Positions 53,055 to 64,000 of a stretch of 64,000 nt of DNA are shown here, one piece after another. Under the pieces are notes generated by a model, which worked only from the letters and a program-made list of their open reading frames with translations, had not been told where the DNA came from and did not search any database. Source of the stretch: Fratercula arctica (taxonomy: Eukaryota; Chordata; Aves; Charadriiformes; Alcidae); NCBI GenBank assembly GCA_947846985.1, contig CANTUZ010000025.1:1116001-1180000 (forward strand), in the 5' to 3' direction. Each line of letters opens with the position of its first letter. Within the stretch, counting starts at the first letter, position 1. Position numbers and translations under genes: made by a program.

Positions 53055-54167
53055 CTAGTTTAAAGCCCTCTCAATCAGTCCAGCCAGCTTATGAGCAAAG
53101 AAGTGTTTCCCCCATGGGGACACGTGGATCCCATCAGGCCTCAGCATACCTTGTCTCTCGAAGACTCTGCCATGGTTATAAACACCAAAGTTCTGGTGGA
53201 GGCACCATTCCTGGAGCCACGTATTGATGTCTTGGGCTTGTCTGTTTCTTCCAAAGCCTCTCCCCATTACTGAGGACTGAGGAAAACACTACCTGTGCTC
53301 CCAAATTTTTTAGCATTCTTCCCAGGGCCCTGAAATCTCTTTTGATTGACCTTGGACTTCTTGCTGCAACATCATTAATACCTACATGAAAGAGCAGGAA
53401 TGGGTAATAGTCCAAAGGCTGTATTAGGCTCATCAGTCATCTGGTGACATCTGTCATTTGGGCCCCAGGGAGGTAGCAAACTTCCCTGAAAAGAGAGCCC
53501 CATCTGCAAATGGATGCCTCTGTTCTTCTCAGGAGGGAGTCACCTATGACCATAACTCACCATTGTTTCTTCTCAGCGCTGGTCTTAATGCAGGTCTTAT
53601 TGCAAGGGGTTGGTTGATCTGACCTTGGCGAGAGCGCTTGCATAGGTTCTTCCTCATCTGTCTCATTATGTGCTTTGTCTACCATACCCAGAGCCTATTC
53701 TGTAAAGGCAGCTGAGAAAGTAAGGAGGGGTTCCTCTTACACCTTCATGCAGTAACCTGCTTCCACTCCTCTCTGTCCCTCATAATGCTGCTTTCCTCCT
53801 GGCATAAAACAGAACCTGGACCTACCTCAATAGCAGCCATGCTGAGTTGGCTTGTGTGTACCAGAGATAGCAGAGCAGAGCTCCATTGGCCTGTCTCCTT
53901 CTCAGACTGTCAGATGCACCTCAGTCTGCCCACCTCCTCCTGAAGCTCAGCCACTAGGCAGAGCAGTTCATCTACCTGGTCACACCTCCTACAGGCATGC
54001 TTGCTATCACCCTCCATCTCCAGGAATATCCTCATATACACCACACAGTCTGAAGCCTGTATGGTCACATGCTCTGACAGGAGCTCTGTCTGTGTGGCTG
54101 CATTGGTTCTACCAGGTGCTAGAAGCTCAGCAGAAGCAGAGGACAAAGCTTGCTTGCTTCCCCCCAA
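53055..54167 (-). pseudogene. CR1-12 ORF1, broken
   Basis: The N-terminal frame (53910-54167) has TNAATQTELLSEHVTIQASD, a Cys pair HACRRCDQ and the coiled coil LVAELQEEVGRL. The central part (53440-53900) has stops. The C-terminal frames (53055-53433) contain FLLFHVGINDVA, GAQVVFSSVLS and ELAGLIERALN-like ends. Confidence 0.8.
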
Positions 54168-54498
54168 CCCAGGTGGTCACCATACTGCCACACACTTGTC
54201 TGCTGAGACTATACACCATCCATTGCAATCAGGTGGGCTGATTGTTTTAGCCTATTTAAATCATCTGAACTGCCTGGTGCAGGCTCCACCCTTTGTTGGC
54301 TCATGTAATCAGCAGGTCAGGGCTCACTTGCTCAGGGAATACCCCTGGTAGCCTCTCCTTGTCTTCCTGTGTCCCTCACTGTTGCTTTCTAGCACTCCTC
54401 ACATTGCAACAGATGCTGGAGCAATCTTCAACCTTTTATTTTCTGATTCTCTTACATTCACACATCACCAGACATTGTATGCTCATCCAATAAAGAGC

Positions 54499-55059
54499 TA
54501 TCATGGTTTGGGCCAGGTTGGCCAATGAAAAGACAACAGATGCTCTCCCCCACTTCTCACTCCAAGGAGAAGAGAGATAAAGAGAGTTACAAGTTTCAAA
54601 AAAATAAACTACTTCAATAAAATATTAGTAACAAAAATAAAGAAAATAATGAACTAGATACAATGTATAAAAACCCACACCAAGCTCCCAGGGAAACATC
54701 ACCAGCAGGTACTAGGAAAGTTTCAGACTAGACTCAGTAACAGATGAGAACCGGATTCCGGAACACACTGATGAGGATCAAAGACAGACAAAATAACAGA
54801 AACATCCTCACACATCAGCCATTAAAGAAAAACCCAGAGCCTTTGCTCCCTCAGCTTTTATACTGAGCATGGCAGATGGGATGGAATACCCTGTTGGTCA
54901 GCTTGGGTCACCTGACCTGTCCCCTCCTCCCCACAGGTGCAACCCGTCCATGGGGTAAACAACTAGGTCAGCTGACCCTGGTTGCCACAGCAACAAGGAT
55001 AAGTAAGAGCCTCTCCCTCTGAACTGAAAGTTGGCTCTGCTCTACCCCAAACCAGGACA
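54499..55059 (-). mobile_element. Solo LTR, minus strand, 560 bp
   Basis: Plus-strand ends are TATCATGG and CCAGGACA. On the minus strand it reads TGTCCTGGTTTGGGG, then the GTATAAAAGCTGAGG TATA region, and ends near CCCAAACCATGATA. It matches 46313-46873 over most of its length and repeat C at its start. Its flanks AGAGC and AGGAC are too different to call a target duplication. Confidence 0.82.
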
Positions 55060-55235
55060 AGGACTGTCTCAGAATAGAATTTCCTCCTAAGTATGATGCG
55101 TCTTATTCCTTCAAACTCTTAAAGCAAACAGTCACCTGTAAAGAAAAGGAGCACTTTGTATCCTTTAGGAAATATGGAAGCCAATTTTTCATCATTTACC
55201 AACAGGGTCAGCATATGTTGCCTCTTGCCCAAACA
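55060..55235. other. Short spacer
   Basis: No feature recognised between the solo LTR and CR1-13. Confidence 0.5.
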
Positions 55236-57053
55236 TAATCACAGAATGGTAGGGGTTGGAAGAAACCTTCGGAGATCATCTAGTCCAACCCCCCTGCCAG
55301 AGCAGGGTCACCTAGAGCAGGTTGCACAAGAATGCGTCCAGGCGGGTTTTGAAGATCTCCAGAGAGGGAGACTCCACCACCTCTCTGGGCAGCCTGTGCC
55401 AGGGCTCTGCCACCCTCAAAGTAAAGAAGTTTTTCCTCATGTTGAAATGGAACTTCCTGTGTTCCAGTTTGTGCCCATCACCCCTTGTCCTGTTGCTGCA
55501 CACCACTGAGAAGAGTCTGACCCATCGTCTTGACACCCGCCCTTTAGATATTTATAAGCATTGATGAGATCTCCTCTCAGCCTGCTCTTCTCCAGGCTAA
55601 ACAGACCCAGGGCTCTCAGCCTTTCCTCATCAGAGAGGTGCTCCGTTCCCTTGATCATCTTTGTAGCCCTCCGCTGGACTCTCTCCAGCAGTTCCCTGTC
55701 CTTCTTGAACCGGGGAGCCCAGAACTGGACACAGTACTCCAGGTGCGGCCTCACCAGGGCAGAGTAGAGGGGGAGGATGACCTCCCTCGACCTGCTGGCC
55801 ACACTCTTCCTGATGCACCCCAGGATGCCATTGGCCTTCTTGGCCACAAGGGCACATTGCTGGCTCATGGTCATCCTGTTGTCCACCAGGACTCCCAGGT
55901 CTCTTTCCACAGAGCTGCTCTCCAGCAGGTCACCCCCAACCTGTCCTGGTGCAGGGGGTTATTCCTCCCCAGGTGCAGCACCCTACACTTGCCCTTGTTG
56001 AATTTCATAAGGTTCCTCTCCACCCAACTCTCCAGGCTGTCCAGGTCTCTCTGTATGGCGGCACAGCCTTCTGGTGTGTCAGCCACCCCTCCCAGCTTTG
56101 TGTCCTCAACAAACTTGCTGAGGGTGCACTGTCCCCTCATCCAGGTCATTGATGAATATATTGAAGAGGACTGGACCCAGTACTGACCCCTGGGGAACAC
56201 CACTTGTCACTGACCTCCAACTAGACTCTGTGCCCCTAATCATGACCCTCTGAGCTCTGCCATTCAGCCAGTTCTCCATCCACCCCACTGTCCATTCATC
56301 TAACCCCCACTTCCTAAGCTTCCCTATGAGGATGTTATGGGAGACAGTGTCAAAAGCCTTGCTGAAGTCAAAGTAGACAACATCCACTGCTCTCCCTTCA
56401 TCCACCCAGCCAGTCATTCCATTGTAGAAGCTATCAGATTGGTCAAGCATGATTTCCCCTTGGTGAATCCATGCTGACCGCTCCCGATAGCCTTCTTTTC
56501 CTCCACTTGCCTTGAGATGACACCCAGGATGAGCTGTTCCATCACCTTTCCAGGGATGGAGGTGAGGCTGACCGGCCTGTAGTTCCCTGGGTCCTCCTTC
56601 TTGCCCTTTTTGAAGACTGGAGTGACATTAACTTTCCTCCAGTCCTCAAGCACCTCTCCTGTTCTCCAGGACCTTTCAAAGATGATGGAGAGCAGCTTTG
56701 CAATAACACCTGCCAGCTCCCTCAGCACTTGTGGGTGCATCTCATCAGGGCCCATGGATTTGTGTGTGTCAAGATTGCCTAAGTGATCTCAAATCCGATC
56801 CTCCTCGTTCAAGGGAGAGTCTTCCTTTCTACAGGCTCTCTCTCTTACCTCCAGGGTCTGGGGTTCCTGAGGGCCGGCCTTAGGAGTGAAGACTGAAGCA
56901 AAGGCGGCATTCAGTAACTCCACCTTCTCTGCATCTTCCATCACCAGGGCACCCACCTCATTCAGCAGTGGGTTCACATTTGCCCTAGTCTTCCTTTTGC
57001 TACTGATATACTTGAAGAAGTCCTTCTTACTGTCCTTGACATCCCTTGCCAGG
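55236..57053 (-). mobile_element. CR1-13, 3' part (minus strand)
   Basis: The 3' end starts near 55236 (ATCACAGAATGGTAGGGG). RT and linker run to 57053, where a solo LTR interrupts the element between LELNL and ARDVK of the linker. The CR1 resumes at 57545 and continues to 58404. Confidence 0.93.
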
Positions 57054-57110
57054 TGTGTGAGCCGATGCAGGCAGGACACAAGAACAACCACAAAACCATG
57101 GATGAAAGGC
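55312..57110 (-). pseudogene. CR1-13 reverse transcriptase and linker
   Basis: 56789-57112 carries FFKYISSKRKTRANVNPLL and the linker. 56414-56755 has MGPDEMHPQVLRELAGVI and [14 protein letters not shown]. 56106-56450 has [14 protein letters not shown] and [14 protein letters not shown]. The catalytic motif reads FVEDTKLGG (FADD altered) in 55871-56203. 55437-55910 has the [19 protein letters not shown]-terminal block. Several frame breaks and the altered motif indicate an inactive copy. Confidence 0.88.
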
Positions 57111-57544
57111 AAAGAACAAATTTAATCTTGATACCTTATGGATCGGGGAAATCTCTGAAGCAGCACCTGGGCAGAGGCATGCAAGCAGGGGACGCAGGCA
57201 CCGCAGAGCGAGAGAGACTCCTTGTTAGCAAGAGACTCCTTGTTAGCAAGAGAATGAGAACGCTCAGACTCCCTGTTCTTGCTGGTATTTAAAGGGTTCA
57301 AGCAGGCCTAGTTTTCCCACTGTGCTTTGATCTTCTTCAACAACAGGCCAGGATTCTCAAGCGGCGAGATAAGGTGTCCCTGAGTCCATTGCAGACTTTA
57401 CGTTATCTAAGTGCAGATGTTCTACTTGCAAGCACATAAGACTGAACAATTAGTGTGATATATGTGTTTCCCAATGCCCCATGTGCGAGTCACTTGAGTG
57501 TATTTAAAATCCTCCTCGCTGATCTTCTGTTACTCTCCCACACA
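57054..57544 (-). mobile_element. Solo LTR inserted in CR1-13
   Basis: This 491-bp segment has TG and CA ends with inverted TGTGTG and CACACA termini. It is flanked by CAGG and CAGA, a likely 4-bp target duplication with one change. In minus orientation it has the TATA-like CTTTAAATACC, a direct repeat of CTTGCTAACAAGGAGTCT (about 57210-57255) and GATTAAAT before the end. It is unrelated to the other LTRs here. Orientation is inferred from these motifs. Confidence 0.75.
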
Positions 57545-58400
57545 CAGATTTAATTCCAAGTGGGCACTAGCCTTCCTTGTTGCATCCTTGCATACTCTGA
57601 CAACATTCCTATATTCCTCCCAAGTGGCCAGTCTCTTTTTCCACATTCTGTAAACTTCCTTCTTCCATCTGAGTTTTTCCAGAAGCTGCTTGCTCATCCA
57701 TGCAGGTTTCCTGCCTCCCTTGCCTGATTTCTTACTCATAGGGATGCACCGATCTTGATCTTGGAGGAGGTGATGCTTGAATATTAACCAGCTCTCTTGG
57801 ACCCCCCTACCTTCTAGAGCCTTAGCCCATGGGATTCCTCCAAGTAGATTTTTGAAGAGGCCAAAGTCATCTCTCCTGAAGTCCAGGGTTGTAATTCTAC
57901 TTTTTGCCCTGCTTCTTCCACGCGGGATCCTGAACTCCACCATCTCATGGTCACTGCAGCCAAGGCTACTCCCAACCTTCACATCCCCAACCAGTCCTTC
58001 TTTGTTTGTCAGCACAAGGTCCAGCAGAGCACCTCTCCTTGTTGGTTCCTCCACTACCTGTGTCAAGAAGTTATCATCAATGCTCTGCAGAAACCTCTGG
58101 GACTGTGCATGCCAGGCTGTGTTGCCTTTCCAGCAAATGTCAGGGTAGTTGAAGTCCCCCATGAAAACCAGGACCTGTGACCATGAGGCTATTTCAAGCT
58201 GTCTGTAGAAGGCCTCATTGACTTCTTCCTGATCCAGTGGCCTGTAGTAAACACCCACACCAGTGTCTCCCATATTAGCCTGCCCCTTAATCCTTATCCA
58301 CAAGCTCTCAACGTGTCCTTCATCCATCCCTAGGCAGAGCTCGATACATTCCAGCTGTTCTCTCACATACAGAGCAACTCCACCACCTCACCCCGCTGGC
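57545..58400 (-). pseudogene. CR1-13 endonuclease, interrupted at both ends
   Basis: The open frame 57530-58366 covers most of the endonuclease; its last residues are read from the LTR. The N-terminal ETWW block is missing because the ERV is inserted just after the residues corresponding to FRKDR in CR1-10. GDFN and SDHE motifs are intact. The LTR at 57054-57544 separates it from RT. Confidence 0.88.
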
Positions 58401-58404
58401 CTGT
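57545..58404 (-). mobile_element. CR1-13, 5' part kept in the window (minus strand)
   Basis: The endonuclease region reads VESLWIRIKGQANMGD, FMGDFNYPDICW and GCSDHEMVEF to the linker RKASAHLELNL. At 58404 it is cut by the 3' LTR of ERV copy 2, with flank ACAGG on the minus strand. The rest of this CR1 would lie beyond the ERV, outside the window. Confidence 0.92.
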
Positions 58405-58735
58405 TGTCGTGGTTTGGCCTCAGATGGCAACAAAGAACCACGTGTGGCTCGCTCAGCGCTTCCCGGTACGGGAAGGATCAGAAGAAAAAGGCAAAACTCT
58501 TGGGTTGAGACAAAGGCAGTTTAACAGAACAGCAAAGGGAACAAGAAAACAATAACACGGACAGAGGAATACACAAACGCGATTACGGAACCGACACTCC
58601 CCGCTGGTCCAGACCCTGGACGCTCCATCCCACTCCAAACATGACTGCCTGCCTCCTCCCCTCCTCTTAATCTCAGGGTGGGCGTGGCTCACATGGCATG
58701 GAATACTTAACCCTGTCCCCGCCGGAACCAGGACA
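58405..58735 (-). repeat. 3' LTR of ERV copy 2
   Basis: On the plus strand it starts TGTCGTGG and ends CCAGGACA. It is 331 bp, the same length as the copy 3 LTR, and shares its subfamily-specific bases. Confidence 0.93.
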
Positions 58736-59019
58736 TTATCCACCCCTTATTCCATACCATTTTTGCCATGCCCAGATCTTACAGTTTTCGGAACATGTGA
58801 CTGGTGTACCCGGCGTAGCTCATGCACACAGTCCATGGGCCGAGGATGTAGATCTTGAGGAAGTTGCTGGGCACCAGCTCTGATCCCATCAACACTTTGC
58901 TTTACTCAATTCTTCATCAAAGTCCATCTGTCCTTAATTTGGGTGATTCTTACTGCAGTACAGCCGATAGCAATTATAGTAACGAGGACATACAGTGACA
59001 GGGTTAAACATGATTTGAT

Positions 59020-62000
59020 TCACTGGCTATTCTCACCCAAAATCAAGTCCCCATGAGGTACACATCGGACTTCCCCATCCTTCTGCATTACCCACCAAGT
59101 GCACCCAGGTCCTTGGGCAAAAGCAATCCCACGGATGGGTTTGCCTCTGCCTGAGGCAGGACTGACCCAGACTGTCTTCCCTAACATATTCTTCATGTGT
59201 ACTACGGGGACTTTATCCCCTTCTACGGTACGTGGAAGTTTTGACTGGGCAGGGCCAGCCCGATTGGTAGATCCCCTGGTGTTAACCAGCCAGGTAGCCT
59301 TTGCTAAATGTGCATCCCAATGTTTGAAGGTCCCACCACCCATTGCTCTCAGTGTAGTTTTTAACAGTCCATTGTACCGTTCTATCTTCCCGGAGGCTGG
59401 TGCGTGACAGGGGATGTGATACACCCACTCAATGCCATGCTCTTTGGCCCAGGTGTCTATGAGGCTGTTTTGGAAATGAGTCCCGTTGTCCGACTCACTT
59501 CTCTCTGGGGTACCATGTCGCCACAGGACTTGCTTTTCAAGGCCCAGGATAGTGTTCCGGGCAGTGGCATGGGGCACAGGGTATGTTTCCAGCCACCCAG
59601 TGGTTGCTTCCACCATTGTGAGCACATAGCGCTTGCCTTGACGGGTTCGTGGCAGTGTGATATAATCAATCTGCCAGGCCTCCCCAGATTTATATTTCAA
59701 CCATCGTCTTCCATACCAAAGAGGCTTCAAACACTTGGCTTGCTTGATTGCAGCGCATGTCTCACATTCATGGATGACCTGTGCAATAGTGTCCATGGTC
59801 AAGTCCACCCCTCGGTCACGAGCCCATCTATATGTCGCATCTCTTCCTTGATGGCCTGAGGTCTCATGGGCCCACCGAGCTATGAATAGTTCACCCTTAT
59901 GTTGCCAGTCCAGATCCACCTGAGCCACTTCAATCCTAGCAGCCCGATCCACCTGCTGGTTGTTCTGATGTTCCTCCGTGGCCCGATTCTTCAGTACGTG
60001 GGCATCTACGTGGCGTACTTTCACAACCAGATTCTCTATCCGGGCAGCAATATCTTGCCACAGTTCAGCAGCCCAGATGGGTTTGCCTCTGTGCTGCCAG
60101 TTGCCCTGCTTCCACTGCTGTAACCATCCCCACAGAGCATTTGCCACCATCCATGAGTCAGTGTAGAGATAAAGTACTGGCCATTTTTCTCGCTCGGCGA
60201 TGTCCAAAGCCAGCTGAATGGCTTTCACCTCTGCAAACTGGCTCGATTCACCTTGTCCTTCACTGGCTTCTGCAACTTGTCGTGTAGGACTCCACACAGC
60301 AGCCTTCCACTTTCGATGCTTTCCCACAATCCGGCAGGACCCATCAGTGAACAGGGCATATTGCTTCTCATTTTCTGGCAGTTTATTATATGGTGGGGCC
60401 TCTTCCGCACGCGTCACCTCCTCCTCTGGTGACATTCCAAAATCCTTGCCTTCTGGCCAGTCCATGATCACTTCCAGAATTCCTGGGCGACTGGGGTTTC
60501 CCATTCGAGTTCACTGTGTGATCAGTGCAACCCACTTACTCCATGTAGCATCAGTTGCATGATGTGTAGTGGGGACCCTTTCTTTGAACATCCAACCCAG
60601 CACCGGCAGTCGAGGTGCTAAGAGGAGCTGCGCTTCTGTACCAACCACCTCCGAAGCAGCTCAAACCCCTTCATATGCTGCCAATATCTCCTTTTCTGTT
60701 GGAGTGTAGAGGGCTTCGGATCCTCTGTATCCCCGACTCCAAAACCCTAGGGGTCGACCTCGGGTCTCCCCTGGTGCTTTCTGCCAGAGGCTCCAGGTAG
60801 GGCCATTCTCCCCAGCTGCGGTGTAGAGCACGTTTTTAACATCTTGCCCTGCCCGGGCTGGCCCCAGGGCCACTGCATGGACTATTTCCTGTTTGATTTG
60901 TTCAAAAGCTTGTCGTTGCTCAGGACCCCATTTAAAATCGTTCTTCTTCCGGGTTACTTGATACAGAGGGCTTACAATCAGACTGTAATCTGGGATATGC
61001 ATCCTCCAAAGACCCACAATGCCTAAGAAAGCTTGTGTTTCCTTTTTGCTAGTTGGTGGAGACATAGCTGCTATTTTGTTGATCACATCCATTGGGATCT
61101 GGTGGCGTCCATCTTGCCATTTTATTCCTAAGAACTGGATCTCCTGTGCAGGTCCCTTGACCTTACTTCGCTTTATGGCAAAACCAGCTTTCAGAAGGAT
61201 TTGGACTATTTTATCCCCTTTCTCAAAAACTTCTTCTGCTGTGTTTCCCCATACAATGATGTCATCAATGTAGTGCAGATGTTCTGGAGCTTCACCCTGT
61301 TCCAGTGCAGTCTGGATCAGTCCATGGCAAATGGTGGGGCTGTGTTTCCACCCCTGGGGCAGTCGATTCCAGGTGTACTGGATGCCCCTCCAAGTGAAAG
61401 CAAACTGTGGCCTGCACTCTGCTGCCAAAGGGATTGAGAAGAATGCATTCGCTATATCAATCGTGGCATACCACTTGGCTGCCTTGGACTCCAGTTCATA
61501 CTGCAGTTCTAGCATGTCCGGCACAGCAGCGCTCAGCGGTGGCATGACTTCATTCAGGCCACCATAGTCTACAGTTAGCCTCCACTCTCCATTGGATTTT
61601 CGCACGAGCCATATGGGACTGTTAAAGGGTGAGTGAGTCTTGCTGATCACTCCTTGAACCTCTAGTTGACGAATCAGCGAGTCTCGGTTAGTGCGATATT
61701 GCCGCCGATGCGCCGTTGTGGTAGCAATCGGCACCTGCTGTTCTACGACCCTCAACAACCCCACAACAGAAGAATCCTCCGAGAGACCAGGCAAGGAAGA
61801 CAACTGTTTAACTTCCTCCGTCTCCAAGGCAGCTATGCCAAAGGCCCACCCATACCCCTTTGGGTCCTTAAAATACCCTCTCCTGAGGTAATCTATACCA
61901 AGGATGCACGGAGCATCTGGGCCAGTCACAATGGGATGCTTTTGCCACTCATTCCCAGTTAGGCTCACTTCAGCCTCCAGTACAGTCAACTCTTGGGATC

Positions 62001-62187
62001 CCCCTGTGACCCCAGAAATACAAATGGGTTCTGCCCCTCTATAGCTTGATGGTATCAGAGTGCACTGTGCTCCTGTGTCCACTAGAGCCTTATACTCCTG
62101 TGGGTCTGATGTGCCAGGCCATTGAATCCATACTGTCCAATGAACCCGGTTGTCCCTTTCCTCCACCTGGCTGGAGGCAGGGCCCCT
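59020..62187 (-). pseudogene. ERV copy 2 Pol, two nonsense codons
   Basis: The first frame (60661-62166) has protease LVDTGAQCT, RT LPQGWKHSP and YIDD. It ends at TGA 60661-60663 where copy 1 has CGA. A second TGA at 60511-60513 again replaces CGA. The last frame (59020-60504) has RNase H FTDGS and YTDSW, the integrase HHCC region and the DD35E motifs (SDNGTHF, SGKIERYNG). A seven-residue gap lies before RQLEVQGV in RT. Apart from these lesions the protein closely follows copy 1. Confidence 0.92.
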
Positions 62188-64000
62188 CTAATCCTGGTCA
62201 TGGTATCCGGTACTCACTTCTTGCAGAAATGACTTGGAGGTTCCTTCAAGAGGATCAGAAGCAAGATCAGGCCTTATGCTCTGTCTGGGGAACTGCCCAC
62301 TGGAAACTGGGGCGGCACTTTTCTTGGAGGGAGCCCCTTTTGTGGTTGTCCTTCCTTGCAACTCCTGTACCCGTGTCCGCAGGATCCAAGTAGGTTGTCC
62401 ATCCCACTTCCTCATGTCCTCTCCATGGTCACGCAGGTAGAACCACAGGGTGCCTCGTGGTGTGTACCCTCTGTACTCTCTCTCTTGAGTGGGGAAATGC
62501 CGGCTCACGATAGCTGAGATGCTGGCCCGTACAGGTGGGGAGTAGGACATATTCTCTTCAAGTTGCTGGACCTTCCAGGACAGTTTCTCCACAGCTGAGA
62601 CAAGGGGGGAAGAGAGGCTTTCTTCATATCGCTGGAGCCGGCCAGCCACCTCATCCACCGTTGGTCCTTCTTCACCCTTCCATTCCATTACTGCCAGTGA
62701 GTTGGCATATGACGATGGTGCGCTCCGTACAAACTTCCGCCACATGGGCCTTGTGCAGTGCACCTCATCAGGGTCCGTGGGCAAGTCTGTGTTGTCCAAG
62801 TCATAATAAATCATCTCCCGCACGGCTAATTCTCTCAGGTACTGGATACCTCTTTCCATGGTGGTCCACTTGCTTGGGTGACATACAACATCTTCACTGA
62901 AGGGGTACCTCTCCCTCACGCCTGACAGGAGTCGTTTCCAGAGGCTGAGGGCTTGGGTCTTCTTTCCAATTGCCTTGTCAATGCCACCTTCCCTAGACAG
63001 AGATCCCAACTGCCTGGCTTCCCTACCCTCTAATTCCAAGCTACTGGCCCCATTATCCCAACACCGAAGCAGCCAGGTGACAATGTCCTCGCCTGAAAGT
63101 CAGCTAAAATCTTTTCGCATATCCCGCAGCTCGCTCAGGGATAGGGATTGGGTAATTATCTCTGGTTCTGCCTCTTCCTCCTGTCCTTGTGATGGCCCTG
63201 GTTCATCGTCATCTCTTACTAAGCGAACTGATTTCTTTGTGTACTTCTTCTTCTGTATGGGGGCAACGGATACGGGCACGGGTTGCTTCCTGGTTCAGCA
63301 GCAGTGGCTGCCACCGGGGTTGGAGTAGCTGCAGTGTCTGTCGCAGGGGTTGCAGTAGCTGCAGTGTCTGCCGCAGGGGTCGCGGTAGCCGCAGTGCCTG
63401 TCGCAGGGGTCGCGGTAGCCGCAGTGCCTGTCGCAGGGGTCGCGGTAGCCGCAGTGCCTGCCGCAGGGGCCGCAGCGCCTGCTGGTCTGGTCTCTGTCTC
63501 TTTCTCCTGAGGGTGCTGCATAGCACTGAGCAGTGCCTGGTAGACACTGGCCAGGGCCCAGCACAGTGCGGTAAGTTGTGCCTCTCTAGAATGGCCACAG
63601 CATTTTCCCTTCAGATATTCTACTACTCTATCAGGGTCCTGTAATTGTTCAGGGGTGAAGTCCCAGACCGCTGGAGGTGAGAAGTTCTCTAGGTACCTGC
63701 CCACGTTCTCCCACATGCCATGCCACCCCTGACTGTCCAGCCTTGGAGCAGATCTCTGGGTGGCAGTCTTAAATAGTCGTTTAACCCTAAACGAGACCTG
63801 GAACACATTCAGCAGACATAACACTAGGAACATGCTGGTTTGAGCATCCCAAGGATATTCAAAATTCTCAAAAGCTGTCATACCTGACCCCAAGGAGAAA
63901 AGGGAGGCAAAAGAGCTGGGGAAAGTGTCCCCCCGTTTCCCCCATAGACTGGGTGTAATTATTAATGAATTCTGAGAGGTGGTGCCCAATGTACGGACAG
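62188..64000 (-). pseudogene. ERV copy 2 Gag, broken, incomplete at window edge
   Basis: The 3' frame (62188-63039) starts at MELEGREARQL and ends with UAG before pol. TGA at 63100-63102 replaces CGA. After the Ala-rich repeat one base is missing near 63290, so the upstream frame (63219-63989) ends out of frame. That frame contains GMTAFENFEYPWDAQ, the eight bases missing in copy 1, MWENVGRYLENFSPP and the Ala/Thr/Pro repeat. The N-terminus lies outside the window. Confidence 0.9.
63300..63510 (-). repeat. Gag minisatellite of ERV copy 2
   Basis: The array encodes AATATPATGT-like units, with more variant units (AADT, ATDT) and fewer copies than copy 1. The unit stays a multiple of three. Confidence 0.88.

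Larger units (their letters stand above)
52623..54400 (-). mobile_element. CR1 5' half on the minus strand (CR1-12)
   Basis: Read from about 54400 downward on the minus strand: leader-like sequence, ORF1 N-terminus (53910-54167), ORF1 esterase-like part (53055-53433) and endonuclease start (52738-53049). It stops at 52623, joined to the 3' cut end of CR1-11. It has no RT and no 3' end. The outer boundary is approximate. Confidence 0.85.
58405..64000 (-). mobile_element. ERV copy 2 (minus strand), 3' LTR, pol and gag; runs off window
   Basis: On the minus strand the order is gag (from beyond 64000), UAG, pol and a 3' LTR ending at 58405. A 284-base noncoding spacer precedes the LTR, with no env. 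Three CGA-to-TGA nonsense changes and several indels inactivate it. Its gag end matches copy 3 with no visible difference over about 550 bp. Its flank ACAGG matches the left flank of copy 3. Confidence 0.93.

Overview
This window looks like avian nuclear DNA, and nearly everything recognisable in it is a transposable element. At least thirteen CR1 LINE copies or fragments are present; most of those with a 3' end carry the avian CR1 signature (ATTCTATGATTCTA-like terminus preceded by the GGTCCCTTCCAACC block). Three copies of one spuma/ERVL-like (class III) endogenous retrovirus and about ten further LTR or solo-LTR segments fill much of the rest. I find no convincing host protein-coding exon, tRNA, rRNA or CRISPR array. 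This density of CR1 and ERV, with repeated nesting and a probable inverted duplication, fits repeat-rich avian DNA such as the W chromosome, but chromosome and species are inference.

Layout. 1-9.4 kb: a CR1 3' fragment, a solo LTR with a CRE/TATA module, then a near full-length CR1 split by a second CR1. 9.4-16.0 kb: about 6.5 kb of AT-rich DNA with no recognised element. 16.0-23.5 kb: an old minus-strand LTR interrupted by a complete ERV (16216-22622; LTR-PBS-gag-UAG-pol-PPT-LTR, 5-bp target duplication TTAAG, no env). 23.9-37.9 kb: four minus-strand CR1 copies and a minus-strand solo LTR, separated by AT-rich spacers. 38.5-43.3 kb: a cluster of LTRs, including an LTR with PBS-like leader and a 48-bp coding-type tandem repeat. 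43.7-50.8 kb: plus-strand CR1 pieces, LTRs inserted near each other, and a truncated ERV (5' LTR plus the first part of gag). 50.8-58.4 kb: CR1 pieces meeting tail to tail, two minus-strand solo LTRs and a minus-strand CR1. 58.4-64.0 kb: a minus-strand ERV (3' LTR, pol, gag) that runs off the window.

How the parts relate. CR1 ORF1 encodes a Cys-rich, coiled-coil and SGNH-esterase-like protein, and ORF2 an APE-type endonuclease plus reverse transcriptase; together they would drive target-primed retrotransposition, but every CR1 here is truncated or broken. In the ERV, Gag and Pol lie in one frame separated by UAG, with protease, RT, RNase H and integrase all in the pol frame. Copy 1 has one uninterrupted pol frame but a broken gag; copies 2 and 3 are defective. 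Copies 2 and 3 match without a difference I could see over about 550 bp of gag and carry the two halves of one target duplication (ACAGG) in the same CR1 site, which suggests one insertion later duplicated in inverted orientation.
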